This document shows positions 52,738 to 61,823 of a DNA stretch of 64,000 bases, in pieces (position 1 is the stretch's first letter; every line of letters begins with the position of its first letter). The stretch comes from CAWAVN01 sp963825075. Its GTDB lineage: Bacteria; Planctomycetota; Planctomycetia; Planctomycetales; Planctomycetaceae. Position numbers and translations under genes: made by a program. The stretch covers positions 124,001-188,000 of the forward strand of contig CAWGRX010000022.1 in the NCBI GenBank assembly GCA_963825075.1. Direction: 5' to 3'. The notes under the pieces were generated by a model. The model did no database searches, was not told the DNA's origin, and saw only the letters and a program-made list of their open reading frames with translations.

Positions 52738-53817
52738 ATGCGGTATCGGTCGGTCTGCGTGGAGGCACTGAGCTACGTTCTGCCTCCCCGTGTCGTCACG
52801 TCCGAAGAGATCGAAGCCCGACTCGCCCCCGTTTACGACCGGCTCCATTTGCCCGCGGGCCGGTTGGAGTTGATGACCGGCATCCGCCAGCGCCGGTTTT
52901 TTGATCCGGGCACCAAGCCGGGCGAGATCAGCGGCCTCTCGGCTCGGGCCGCCGTGAATGCCTCAGAAATCGATCCAAAGCATTTCGGCGTCTTGGTGCA
53001 TGGCTCGGTCTGCCGGGACCAGATGGAACCCGCCACCGCGAACGCCGTCCATCTTGCCGTGGGACTTTCGGAGGATTGCCTGGTGCTCGACGTGAGCAAT
53101 GCCTGCCTGGGTTTGCTCAATGGAATGTTGCTGATCGCGAACATGATCGAACTTGGCCAGATTCGCGCGGGCGTGGTTGTTGGCACGGAAATCGGCCGCG
53201 GCCTGGTCGAAGGCACGATCGACACGCTGCTCGGTTCGCCCAACCTCTCGCGAAAAGACATCAAGTTGGAATTCGCCTCGCTGACGATCGGTTCGGGATC
53301 CGCGGCGATTGTGCTTTGTCATGCGGAAATCAGCCGAACGGGAAACCGCCTCTTGGGCGGCTGTTACCGCACCGATACCGGGAGCCATACCCTTTGCGCG
53401 GGCGGCGTGGAATCGGAACGTCACGGCGACGATCGACCGCGTATGCAAACCGATTCCGAGGCTTTGCTCCACGCCGGGGTCGATCTCGCGGAAGTCACCT
53501 GGCGGGAAACCTGCCGGACGTTGGGCTGGACGAACGCGGACGCGCATAAAGTTTTCACCCATCAAGTCGGCCGGGCGCATCGCAAGCTGCTCTTGGAACG
53601 TCTGGGATTACCGATGGAAGCCGACTTCCCCACGGTCGAATTCCTGGGCAACACCGGAGCCGCCGCCCTGCCGATGGCAATGGCCCTGGGCATCGAACAG
53701 GGACACGTCAATCCCGGTGAAAACATCGCGTTATTGGGCATCGGCAGCGGCCTCAATTCACTAATGCTCGGCGCCCAATGCCCGGTTCTTCCTGCCTTTG
53801 GAAAAGTCGAACTGTAG
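52738..53817 (+). CDS. 3-oxoacyl-ACP synthase III-like (FabH/OleA-type) thiolase
   Basis: A 359-residue enzyme of the KAS III superfamily. The catalytic cysteine is in LVLDVSNACLGLLNG (about residue 121), the histidine in VFTHQVGRAHRKLLLERLGL (about 280), and the asparagine in VEFLGNTGAAALPMAMALG (about 310). The opening RSVCVEALSYVLPPRVVTSE and ELMTGIRQRRFF fit the OleA-like branch better than housekeeping FabH. It condenses two acyl units or acyl and malonyl units. No OleBCD genes follow, so the product is unclear; the flippase-like and GT2 genes downstream hint at lipid or envelope work. Confidence 0.82.
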   Translation: MRYRSVCVEALSYVLPPRVVTSEEIEARLAPVYDRLHLPAGRLELMTGIRQRRFFDPGTKPGEISGLSARAAVNASEIDPKHFGVLVHGSVCRDQMEPATANAVHLAVGLSEDCLVLDVSNACLGLLNGMLLIANMIELGQIRAGVVVGTEIGRGLVEGTIDTLLGSPNLSRKDIKLEFASLTIGSGSAAIVLCHAEISRTGNRLLGGCYRTDTGSHTLCAGGVESERHGDDRPRMQTDSEALLHAGVDLAEVTWRETCRTLGWTNADAHKVFTHQVGRAHRKLLLERLGLPMEADFPTVEFLGNTGAAALPMAMALGIEQGHVNPGENIALLGIGSGLNSLMLGAQCPVLPAFGKVEL

Positions 53818-53931
53818 CCAGTCCCAGGGAAAGAAAACCGCCTACCACACTCTGCCGACTGCCCTGGTGGGGTTTTTCTTGGTTCGCTAGACTGACGACT
53901 CTTAATTTGCTTCGCCTGGACCGTGGATTTT

Positions 53932-54975
53932 ATGGCTGCTTCCGATCCAATGCCGGCATCCCCATCCGCGGCCAAACGCTGGGCTTGGCGTTTGGTGAAG
54001 TGGGGGCTGTGTCTGTTGGTGTTGGCGTTTGTCGGCCGCAGGGCCTGGCAGCTTTGGCAGCGGGAAGATTGGAGCCAAATCCCCTTCGAGTGGGGCTGGC
54101 TGGTGCTGGCGGGCCTGGCGTATGCGGCGGGTTGGCTGCCTTCGGTGTGGTTCTGGCGGCGGATGATGAACCGCCTGGGGAGCGATGTCCGCTTCGACGA
54201 TGCCGCCCGCGCCTACTACTGCGGCCACTTGGGAAAATACGTTCCCGGCAAAGCGACCGTGCTCGTGATTCGCTCGGCGATGCTCAAAGGCCGCGGGGCG
54301 GCGGTGACCGTGTCCGTGCTCACTGCGACCTGCGAAACCTTGATGATGATGGCCACCGGTGCCGCGATGGCCGTCGCCCTTTCGCCCTGGTTGCTTCATC
54401 CGGAACACACCGCGAAGCTGCCGGATTGGGGACGGTGGATGATCGGCGTTCGCTGGCTGCCGGCTTTGATCGTCGTCGCCGGATGTTGTTTGCTCGCCCC
54501 CTTTATCGCCCAGACGCTGACCTGGCTGGCGGTGAAGTTCACGCCCCAAGGAATGATGGAAGGCGAAAACCGCGTGCGGATCACGCCGAGGCTCGTCATT
54601 CAAGGGCTGGCCGCGTTTGCGGGAAGTTGGATGCTCCACGGCTTGAGTCTGGGCCTGACGCTCCGGGCGGTGAGCGAAACGGTCAATTGGACCGCCTGGC
54701 CGGTCTGGGCGGGCGGCGTCGCCGGGGCCACGGCTGTCGGATTCGCGGCCCTCTTTGCGCCGGGCGGTTTGGGAGTCCGGGAAGGCTTGCTCCTGGAAGT
54801 CCTGCGGATTCAGCCGGATGTCACCCCCGGCCAGGCGGTGATTGTGCCGCTTTTGCTCCGGGCCGTGTGGTTTGCAAGTGAAATCTGCGTGGCGAGTGTG
54901 TTATACTACTGTATCCGGGCCAAAATCCGGGAAAACCTCGAACTCCAAACCACATCGCAGTCCCCGCCGCACTAG
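53932..54975 (+). CDS. Flippase-like integral membrane protein (LPG synthase TM/UPF0104 type)
   Basis: A membrane protein of 347 residues with about eight hydrophobic helices. The sequence RAYYCGHLGKYVPGKATVLV is the conserved motif of the lysylphosphatidylglycerol synthase TM region/AglD family, with a GxLGKYxPGK core. Later segments (ETLMMMATGAAMAVALSPWL; LFAPGGLGVREGLLLEVL) match as well, the last being the APGGxGxRE motif. Such proteins are thought to flip or hold lipids for a coupled glycosyltransferase, and one (GT2) is the next gene. The start is ATG 53932 or GTG 53923. Confidence 0.85.
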   Translation: MAASDPMPASPSAAKRWAWRLVKWGLCLLVLAFVGRRAWQLWQREDWSQIPFEWGWLVLAGLAYAAGWLPSVWFWRRMMNRLGSDVRFDDAARAYYCGHLGKYVPGKATVLVIRSAMLKGRGAAVTVSVLTATCETLMMMATGAAMAVALSPWLLHPEHTAKLPDWGRWMIGVRWLPALIVVAGCCLLAPFIAQTLTWLAVKFTPQGMMEGENRVRITPRLVIQGLAAFAGSWMLHGLSLGLTLRAVSETVNWTAWPVWAGGVAGATAVGFAALFAPGGLGVREGLLLEVLRIQPDVTPGQAVIVPLLLRAVWFASEICVASVLYYCIRAKIRENLELQTTSQSPPH

Positions 54976-54996
54976 GAACCCGTCCGCTCAACGAAA

Positions 54997-55020
54997 ACCG
55001 GGTCTAGCTGCGGCTAATGA
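54997..55020. repeat. Decayed GCTAGC-family repeat
   Basis: AACCGGGTCTAGCTGCGGCTAATG has the outline of the short repeat with the middle lost. It lies in the 87-base spacer between the flippase-like gene and the GT2 gene. Confidence 0.45.
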
Positions 55021-55062
55021 GGGAAAATCGTCGCCAAACAACTTTTCGCAGAGACTCCGCTG

Positions 55063-56040
55063 ATGCTTTCGATCATTATTCCTGTTTTGAACGAAGCCCC
55101 CAGCCTGGGGCAGCTTCATCGAGAAATCACTTCCACCTGCGATGCGGAGAATATCGACGTGGAAATCGTGTTCATCGACGATGGCTCCACCGATGAATCC
55201 TGGCAGGTGATCTCGGAACTGTCGGCCCGGGACGAGCGGGTGTCCGGGATTCGGTTTCGGCGAAACTTCGGAAAGGCCGCGGCACTCACCGCCGGCATGC
55301 GGGCGGCGCGCGGGAATTGGATCCTGATGATGGATGCCGACCTCCAGGACGACCCCGCCGAGATCCCCCAATTCCTCGCGAAGGCGAACGAGGGTTTCGA
55401 TGTGGTCAACGGCTGGAAAGAACGCCGATTGGATCCGTGGCATAAGGTCTATCCCAGCCGGGTCTTCAACTGGATGGTTAGCCGGCTGACCGGGCTGAAA
55501 CTGCACGACCACAACTGCGGCCTGAAATTGTTCCGCTCGGACGTGGCGAAGGAAATCCGCATCTACGGCGAGCTGCACCGCTTCATCGCGGTACTCGCCC
55601 ACGCGCGGGGCTTTCGCGTGACCGAGCAAACCGTGCATCACCGCGAGCGGCAGTTCGGTCATTCCAAATACGGCATCCGCCGATTCTTGCGGGGCTTTCT
55701 GGATTTGCTCACGGTGAAATTTCTCACCGGCTTCGGCCAACGCCCGCAGCACATGCTCGGAGCTTTCGGCGTCCTCTTGTTCGGCCTCGGATTTTTGGGG
55801 TTGGGCGTGCTCACCGTGATTTGGCTGTTGACCAACATGGGCGGGATGGACTTCGATCCCATCGGCACCCGGCCGCTGTTGGCGTACTCCATTGCCTCGA
55901 CGCTCTTGGGAGCACAAGCGGTTTCGCTGGGCCTCTTGGCTGAACTCATCGTCTCCAACACCGGCCGCGACAGCGACACCTACAGCGTCGCCGATCGCAC
56001 CAAGCCCACGGTGACGGAATCGCCAATGGCAAATGTTTGA
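55063..56040 (+). CDS. Family 2 glycosyltransferase (dolichol/polyprenyl-phosphate type)
   Basis: A 325-residue GT2 enzyme. The GT-A fold starts SIIIPVLNEAPSLGQLHREI; nucleotide binding is VEIVFIDDGSTDESWQVISE; the DxD is in WILMMDADLQDDPAEIPQFL. The C-terminal third has two transmembrane helices (LGAFGVLLFGLGFLGLGVLT; AYSIASTLLGAQAVSLGLLA). This layout is that of DPM1/ArnC/GtrB enzymes that load sugar onto a polyprenyl phosphate. It probably works with the upstream flippase-like protein, 87 bases away. Confidence 0.9.
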   Translation: MLSIIIPVLNEAPSLGQLHREITSTCDAENIDVEIVFIDDGSTDESWQVISELSARDERVSGIRFRRNFGKAAALTAGMRAARGNWILMMDADLQDDPAEIPQFLAKANEGFDVVNGWKERRLDPWHKVYPSRVFNWMVSRLTGLKLHDHNCGLKLFRSDVAKEIRIYGELHRFIAVLAHARGFRVTEQTVHHRERQFGHSKYGIRRFLRGFLDLLTVKFLTGFGQRPQHMLGAFGVLLFGLGFLGLGVLTVIWLLTNMGGMDFDPIGTRPLLAYSIASTLLGAQAVSLGLLAELIVSNTGRDSDTYSVADRTKPTVTESPMANV

Positions 56041-56103
56041 CAGCCGCTGATCGCTCCGCGAACGTTGTGGATTCTGTCATTGGTTCGGCTCGCCGAAATC
56101 TGG

Positions 56104-57624
56104 CTATCTTCTCCAGGCCAGCCATTTTTGGAACACGGATTTGAGGAAGGGCGTTAAGCGGGTGCGGTTGTATTGGTCGCCGATTTTGCGGATGGCCTCG
56201 GCTTGCGTAGGATAGGGATGAATCGCGGCCGCGATCTTTTTCAGACCCAAGCCGTGCGTCATCGCCAACGAGACTTCGCCGATCATGTCCCCCGCATTCG
56301 CCGCCACGATCGTGGCTCCCAGAATTTTGTCTTTGCCCTGGGCGGTGTGAATCCGAACAAAACCTTCGGTCTCGCCTTCCAAAATCGCCCGGTCCACCTC
56401 GGCGAGCTGCTGCGTATAAGTGTCGATTGCGATGCCCCGGTTTTCCGCTTCGGCTTCGGTCAATCCCACATGCGCAAGTTCCGGCGACGTGTAGGTGCAC
56501 CACGGGATGGTTAACGCACTCAATTTCGATCGGCCGAAGAACAGGGCATTGCCGATCACAATCCGGGCCATGAAGTCGGCGGCGTGCGTGAACTTGTATT
56601 GCGAACAAACATCCCCCGCCGCGAAAATCCGGGAATTGCTGGTTTGCAGCCTGTCGTTGACATGAACGCCGATCTTGGAATCGTACCGCACGCCGGCGGC
56701 TTCCAAGCCGAGGTTCTCCACATTCGGCGCCCGCCCCACCGCGACCAACAGTTGATCGACGAGTGCCTCATACTGCGTCTCCGGAGAATGCACGGCAATC
56801 CGGATTTGGTCGCCTGCGGGAGACACCCTCACGTTCCTGCCGCCGCTCAAGATTCTCACGCCGTCGCGTTTGAGCGACGCCTCGACGATGTTCGCGGCGT
56901 CCGGGTCTTCGCGGGGCAAGATGCCGTGCTCGGTTTTCACCAAAATCACTTCGCTGCCAAGGTTCGCAAAGGCTTGGGCCATCTCGCAACCGACCGGCCC
57001 GGCTCCGAGGATGCCCAACCGCCGGGGCAGTTCCGTCAATGAGAAAACCGTTTCGTTGGTGAGATATTCGATTTGATCCAGCCCCGGAATCGGCGGCGCG
57101 GCCGCCCGCGCTCCGGTGGCGATCACGGCTTTTTTGAATTGCAGTTTCTGCCCGCCGACTTGGATCGTGTCCGAACTCAGAAACTCCCCCTGCCCTAAAA
57201 ACACATCGACGCCGAGTGTTTGAAATCTCTCGGCCGAGTCGTTGGGACTGATCGAAGCCCGCAGTCTTCGCATCCGCTCCATGACTTGGGGAAAATCGAC
57301 TGTTAAGCCTGCGGGCACATTCACGCCGAATTCGCCGGCGTTTTTCGCGCTCCGGGCCACGCGGGCGGCGCTGATCAGACTTTTGGACGGGACGCAGCCG
57401 ACGTTGAGACAATCGCCGCCCATCAATTCGCGTTCGATGAGCGCCACCTTGGCGCCCAATCCCGCCGCTCCCGCCGCCGTCACCAACCCCGCCGTGCCAG
57501 CCCCGATCACGACCAGATTGTATCGGCCCGCCGGCGTCGGATTTCCCCACCCCCGCGGATGCACGTTTCGTTCGAGGGCTTGGTTGTGTTCGTCGCGCGG
57601 GATTAAAGCAGGGAAGTCCGTCAT
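56104..57624 (-). CDS. FAD-dependent pyridine nucleotide-disulphide oxidoreductase (mercuric-reductase-like)
   Basis: A 506-residue flavoprotein. The FAD loop is NLVVIGAGTAGLVTAAGAAG; the redox-active disulphide is in MGGDCLNVGCVPSKSLISA; the NAD loop is RRLGILGAGPVGCEMAQAFA; the FAD-binding IFAAGDVCSQYKFTHAADFM and C-terminal dimerisation domain GATIVAANAGDMIGEVSLAM end with the conserved HPYPTQAEAIRKIG. The C-terminal Cys pair of real MerA is missing, so this is a MerA-like/lipoamide-dehydrogenase-like enzyme, not a mercury reductase. The start at 57624 is preferred over 57642. It is convergent with the GT2 gene and its true substrate is unknown. Confidence 0.87.
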   Translation of the reverse strand: MTDFPALIPRDEHNQALERNVHPRGWGNPTPAGRYNLVVIGAGTAGLVTAAGAAGLGAKVALIERELMGGDCLNVGCVPSKSLISAARVARSAKNAGEFGVNVPAGLTVDFPQVMERMRRLRASISPNDSAERFQTLGVDVFLGQGEFLSSDTIQVGGQKLQFKKAVIATGARAAAPPIPGLDQIEYLTNETVFSLTELPRRLGILGAGPVGCEMAQAFANLGSEVILVKTEHGILPREDPDAANIVEASLKRDGVRILSGGRNVRVSPAGDQIRIAVHSPETQYEALVDQLLVAVGRAPNVENLGLEAAGVRYDSKIGVHVNDRLQTSNSRIFAAGDVCSQYKFTHAADFMARIVIGNALFFGRSKLSALTIPWCTYTSPELAHVGLTEAEAENRGIAIDTYTQQLAEVDRAILEGETEGFVRIHTAQGKDKILGATIVAANAGDMIGEVSLAMTHGLGLKKIAAAIHPYPTQAEAIRKIGDQYNRTRLTPFLKSVFQKWLAWRR

Positions 57625-57764
57625 GGAAAACGATCGGCACAAAAAGGCGAGCGGGAGGTGTAAGCCTCCCGGTTCTGTGGATCGATAGAAAAATGTTCGA
57701 TGTTTCGCATTCGTGAGAAACCGGCGGGCTTATACGGGCACCGACCGTAGGTTGGTCTGCGCCT

Positions 57765-60032
57765 TTATTTTCCGACCTCCACCACCTGAACCGCATCCGC
57801 GTGGACGTAGCCGCCGGCTTTTTCCGTGGAGAGCACGACCGAGGCGGGTTCTTCCTCGGCGAGATTGTACTGGCCGAGGGAGATAAAACCTTCCGCGATC
57901 GGCGGTTTTTTTTGCATGTCGATTTCCAGGGACTTGCGGCCGCCGGTTTGGGTTTCGACCAGCACCGGTACGTGGTTGCCGCGGTTTTCGTGAGGCTGGT
58001 AGGCGAGGCGGATTTCAAACCGACCGGCGTGCGGGGCTTGGAAATCGAACTTCACGCTGCCGTTGGTGGAATACAAATACCCGTAGCCCACGTAGCCTTT
58101 CAGCCCCGTGCCTTCGGTCCAGTTGCCTTGCTTTTGGGCGTCGCGGTCGTCGATCACCAAGCCGGCGAGTTTTTTGGGATCGAGTCCCGTCGGCGGACCG
58201 AGCGGCCCCGCGAGCGGCAGAACATCTTTGGGAATGATGATCTCATCGTGGACCGTTTTCCGGTGGGCTTTGCCGGGGAGTTCGAGCAGATCCATCAAAT
58301 AGCCCAAGTGCTTGGTATAAACTTCGCGGGGCGTGGCATCTTTCAGAACACAAATGCTCGCCGCCTTGCCGACGACTTCGCCCATCATCCCGCAGGTCTT
58401 CATCACGCGGGTCGTGCCCAGGGCTTCATGCGTGACGCTGATACACCGGCCCGCCATGAACAGATTCCCGATGTTCCGCGAATAAAAGCAGCGATAAGGC
58501 ACCGGGTAGCCGAAGTTGCGGTCGATCCGCTGATCGTGCTTGGCGATGGAGATAAACGGGTTGTCCGCGAACTTTTCGGCGTATTGCTGCTTGGGATAAT
58601 GCAGGTCGATGGACCAGGTGCTGGGCACGCAGCCGTCGGGGAAGCTCCGCTTGGTGATGATGTCTTCGTGCGTCAAGACCACATCCCCCATCAGCCGGCG
58701 GGATTCCCGCGGGCCGCCGATGAAGGCAATCCACGTGAGATACGCCGACTTGTGCTCGTCGGCTCCGCCTTTGTTTTTCATCGCATTAAAGGCCCCATAG
58801 ACCGCGCGGAGGTTCCAATCGCGGATGGCCTCGGCCCCGCCGATGGGGTCTTTATCGAACCCGCCTTCCCAAAACCACTGGCCGTGATGATCCCGCGGGT
58901 AGGGAAAATCTTTCATGTTGAGATCGAGAGCCCAGGGCGTTTTGGGGAACTCGGCCGGCTTTTCGCCTTCGGCCCAGGCCCACATGTTGCTCATGCCCAT
59001 TCGGCCTTTGGGCGTCATGTCCCAGTCGGCCTCGGCCAGATAACCAATCGTCCCATGCCCCGTGCAGTCCACAAACAACCGGCCGATGAACCGCTTCTGC
59101 TCGCTGGTGCGGGTGTCGAAAGCCAAAACGCTTTCGATTTGATTGTCTTTGGTTTCCACCTGATAGGCATGATGATTGAGGAACAAGTCGATGTTGGCTT
59201 CGGCTCGGACGACGGCTTCTTTTTTCGCATCCCCGAATTCTTCGTAGGTGCCGGGCGATTTCTTGGCGTGATCGCAGAACTCGTCGATGATCTCGCCGAC
59301 GCGGGGGAATCGGCCCCGGCGAATGAGGCCCATCGCCCACACGCGGACTTCGCTCGACCCGTTGCCGCCGAGCACGGGGCGGTCTTGAATCAAAGCGACT
59401 TTGCAGCCCATGCGAGCCGCCGAGATCGCCGCCCCCATGCCCGAATACCCGCCGCCGATGACGACCAGGTCGTAGCCGCTTTTTTCGGTGGGCTTTTCGG
59501 AAAGACCCAACAACTTCCGCCGCCAGCCGGGGAGGATTTTGGATTCATTGGGCGGCGGAGCCGATTCGCTTTGGGTGAAGTAAATCGCATCGCAGCGGCC
59601 TTCAAAGCCGGTGAGGTCGTGGAGAGCCAATTTCACTTGGGGCTTATTGATTTCCACCGTGCCGCCGTCCTGCCAGAACCACTCCGCTCCCTTGGTGCCG
59701 AAGGTCTCTTTCAAAGGCTGGCCGCCCACCAAAATTTGAAACCGCCCCGGTTGCCCGGGCGCTTTCCAGCGGGCGACCCAATCCTTGGTGCGGACATAGA
59801 CCCGATAGGTTCCCGTTGCGGGGAACGTGACCGTGGTCTTGGCATCTTCCACAGCCCGGCCCAGGCCGTGGGCCAACAAATAAGGCGATCCCATGTTCTC
59901 GATGAATTGCGTATCCAATTTCCAGCCGCCGGGCTGCTCAAAGCTCTCCGCTTCCACCAGCAACTCCGCCGCCTGAGCGGAAGACGCAAAACACATCCCA
60001 AGACACAACAAAACGAGAGAACAAGAACGCAT
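57765..60032 (-). CDS. Secreted FAD-dependent oxidoreductase with carbohydrate-binding-like ends
   Basis: A 755-residue exported flavoprotein of the FAD_oxidored type frequent in planctomycetes. A signal peptide (SLVLLCLGMCFASSAQAAE) is followed by a CBM-like beta domain (residues 30-160), then the FAD loop YDLVVIGGGYSGMGAAISAA (about 185), RPVLGGNGSSEVRVWAMGLI, VDCTGHGTIGYLAEADWDMT, and NIGNLFMAGRCISVTHEALG. The C-terminal 130 residues are a second beta domain (GRFEIRLAYQPHENRGNHVP). An export route for a folded flavoprotein via Sec is unusual but common in this family. Substrate unknown; xylan or sugar oxidation is a guess. Confidence 0.87.
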   Translation of the reverse strand: MRSCSLVLLCLGMCFASSAQAAELLVEAESFEQPGGWKLDTQFIENMGSPYLLAHGLGRAVEDAKTTVTFPATGTYRVYVRTKDWVARWKAPGQPGRFQILVGGQPLKETFGTKGAEWFWQDGGTVEINKPQVKLALHDLTGFEGRCDAIYFTQSESAPPPNESKILPGWRRKLLGLSEKPTEKSGYDLVVIGGGYSGMGAAISAARMGCKVALIQDRPVLGGNGSSEVRVWAMGLIRRGRFPRVGEIIDEFCDHAKKSPGTYEEFGDAKKEAVVRAEANIDLFLNHHAYQVETKDNQIESVLAFDTRTSEQKRFIGRLFVDCTGHGTIGYLAEADWDMTPKGRMGMSNMWAWAEGEKPAEFPKTPWALDLNMKDFPYPRDHHGQWFWEGGFDKDPIGGAEAIRDWNLRAVYGAFNAMKNKGGADEHKSAYLTWIAFIGGPRESRRLMGDVVLTHEDIITKRSFPDGCVPSTWSIDLHYPKQQYAEKFADNPFISIAKHDQRIDRNFGYPVPYRCFYSRNIGNLFMAGRCISVTHEALGTTRVMKTCGMMGEVVGKAASICVLKDATPREVYTKHLGYLMDLLELPGKAHRKTVHDEIIIPKDVLPLAGPLGPPTGLDPKKLAGLVIDDRDAQKQGNWTEGTGLKGYVGYGYLYSTNGSVKFDFQAPHAGRFEIRLAYQPHENRGNHVPVLVETQTGGRKSLEIDMQKKPPIAEGFISLGQYNLAEEEPASVVLSTEKAGGYVHADAVQVVEVGK

Positions 60033-60200
60033 GGAATCGCTCCATCAGCGAATGGAAAATGATGAATACAGGGGCAAAGGCAATGAGGATGGAGGTTAGA
60101 GATTGGAGGTTAGAAGATTGATAATCACGTCTCCCCCCTCTCCCCATCTTGCCCCGCGCCTCGGAAATTGGTCATTGGTGCTTGGTGATTGGGATTTTAA

Positions 60201-61070
60201 TTACTCCGCCTCTTCCTTCGCGGCGGCTTCTTGTTGCTTGGAGACTGCGGGATTCGGCGTCGCATCGCCTTCGACCATATTGAGCACCCAGCGCACGGCG
60301 TTTTCGGTCGATTTCAAAAACCGGGGATCGGTCCAGGTCTGATCGTTGTGGCCCAGGTTGTTATAGAAAATTTTCCCATCGCCCCACATTCGGCACCAGG
60401 CGACCGGGACGTGATAAGGCTTCGACGGCTTGCATTTCGCCATGTTGAGGCTCATCAACACGTGCACGTTTTCGGGAACCCAATTGACGTACTGATAGAT
60501 TTCATCCTGGATTTGAAACTCCTTGCCGAAGGGTTTCATCGCGGGAAAATCCGTATCGTGCACGCTGATCGTGACTTTGTTGTCCCAGTGCCAGGGGTGG
60601 CCGTTGAAGGTCCCGCCGATCATTTCGCGATACCAGGCGTCTTCAGGCTTGTTGTTGCGGTAGGTGTCGGTCGCGGAGTGAAACCCGATCACGCCGTGGC
60701 CTTTTTTCTTCAGCCAGACGTTGGTGAGATACTCGTGGGCTTCCTCCGAAATGGGCAGTTCGCCCGTCGTGTAGAGCATGAGGATGTCGTATTTTTGCAG
60801 GTTGTCTTTGGTGACGTCTTCTGCGTTCTGCGTGCAGTCCACGCTGAACAAGCCCGTCTGCTGGCCGAGTTGGGTCGTCGCGATTTCCGCCGGGGCCAAC
60901 TGCTGCGGTCTTCCGCGGCGGTTCACCGCGCCGTGGACGAAGCCTTTGCTCTGCGTCAAAAACAACACGCGGGCCTTTTTGTCCGGTTTTTCCTCGGCTT
61001 GAAGGGAAACCAAACACGACACCGAAACCGCACACGCCAACAACCCAAACCACAATCGGCGAAATGACAT
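60201..61070 (-). CDS. ThuA-domain protein (trehalose utilisation-like), exported
   Basis: A 289-residue protein with signal peptide (WFGLLACAVSVSCLVSLQAE). The ThuA fold (class I glutamine amidotransferase-like) is read from RVLFLTQSKGFVHGAVNRRG, YDILMLYTTGELPISEEAHE, GHGVIGFHSATDTYRNNKPE, MIGGTFNGHPWHWDNKV and PVAWCRMWGDGKIFYNNLGH. Planctomycetes carry many copies, often by PVC-type heme proteins. The role is probably carbohydrate-related, unproved. The C-terminus is a low-complexity Glu/Ala tail. Confidence 0.88.
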   Translation of the reverse strand: MSFRRLWFGLLACAVSVSCLVSLQAEEKPDKKARVLFLTQSKGFVHGAVNRRGRPQQLAPAEIATTQLGQQTGLFSVDCTQNAEDVTKDNLQKYDILMLYTTGELPISEEAHEYLTNVWLKKKGHGVIGFHSATDTYRNNKPEDAWYREMIGGTFNGHPWHWDNKVTISVHDTDFPAMKPFGKEFQIQDEIYQYVNWVPENVHVLMSLNMAKCKPSKPYHVPVAWCRMWGDGKIFYNNLGHNDQTWTDPRFLKSTENAVRWVLNMVEGDATPNPAVSKQQEAAAKEEAE

Positions 61071-61217
61071 GACAATCTCCTCTCCAGGGGGAATCTCAAT
61101 CGGGCCGGCAAATTCAGCCGCCCGCTAATGACGAGCCAATGGTCATATCTTAAACTGACGGCCGCCCAGGTGCTATTGACTGCGCAAGAGCGGGCGAAAA
61201 ACTTTCAGGAGTCCAAA

Positions 61218-61748
61218 GTGAAGAAACCGGAAGACGACAAAAAGATCTTGGCCGAAGGCCGGCATTTGAGGTTCGTGAGCCGAGGCGGTTGGGAGTTCGC
61301 CGAGCGGCCGCACGTGACGGGAATTGTGGTAATCGTCGCCGTGACGCCCGAGGACAACCTGATCCTGGTCGAGCAATACCGCCCGCCCGTGGGTCGGCGG
61401 GTGATTGAACTTCCCGCCGGACTCGCCGGAGACGTCGACGGGGCGGAGGACGAAGATTTGAGCGAAGCCGCCCGCCGGGAACTCTTGGAGGAAACCGGCT
61501 ACGCCGCGAAGACATTCACAAAGCTGTTCGCCGGTCCGCCCTCGGCCGGGATGTCGTCGGAAGTCCTCACCTTTTTTCAGGCGGAAGGACTCGCGAAAGT
61601 GGAAGCCGGCGGCGGCGACGAATCGGAAGACATCCAAATCCACGAAGTGCCCCTGGAGGACATCCCCGATTGGCTCAACGAGCAAGCCCGCTCCCCGGAG
61701 ATTTACATCGACACAAAAGTCTTCACGGGGTTATATTTTGTCGATTGA
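61218..61748 (+). CDS. NUDIX hydrolase, ADP-ribose pyrophosphatase type
   Basis: A 176-residue NUDIX enzyme. The Nudix box is complete: GAEDEDLSEAARRELLEETG followed by YAAK, with the preceding RVIELPAGLAGDV typical for ADP-ribose pyrophosphatases. It hydrolyses ADP-ribose or a nucleoside diphosphate sugar in the cytoplasm. I start it at GTG 61218 because CAGGAG precedes it; an ATG 30 codons upstream (61128) has no ribosome-binding site but gives a longer protein. Confidence 0.87.
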   Translation: MKKPEDDKKILAEGRHLRFVSRGGWEFAERPHVTGIVVIVAVTPEDNLILVEQYRPPVGRRVIELPAGLAGDVDGAEDEDLSEAARRELLEETGYAAKTFTKLFAGPPSAGMSSEVLTFFQAEGLAKVEAGGGDESEDIQIHEVPLEDIPDWLNEQARSPEIYIDTKVFTGLYFVD

Positions 61749-61823
61749 TTGCATTGTAGCCCGCAACGAATGGCTCGAGGAACATTGTGCCAAATGGGTC
61801 GAGACAAAAGAAATGCACGAGAT

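Noticed and set aside
56104..57624. Calling the flavoprotein a mercuric reductase
   Set aside because: The C-terminal cysteine pair of MerA is missing and no mer genes are near.
57801..60062. 753-codon open frame on the plus strand
   Set aside because: It lies exactly antisense to the well-supported secreted FAD oxidoreductase. GC-rich coding sequence leaves long open antisense frames; the plus frame shows no domain, no signal peptide and an odd composition.
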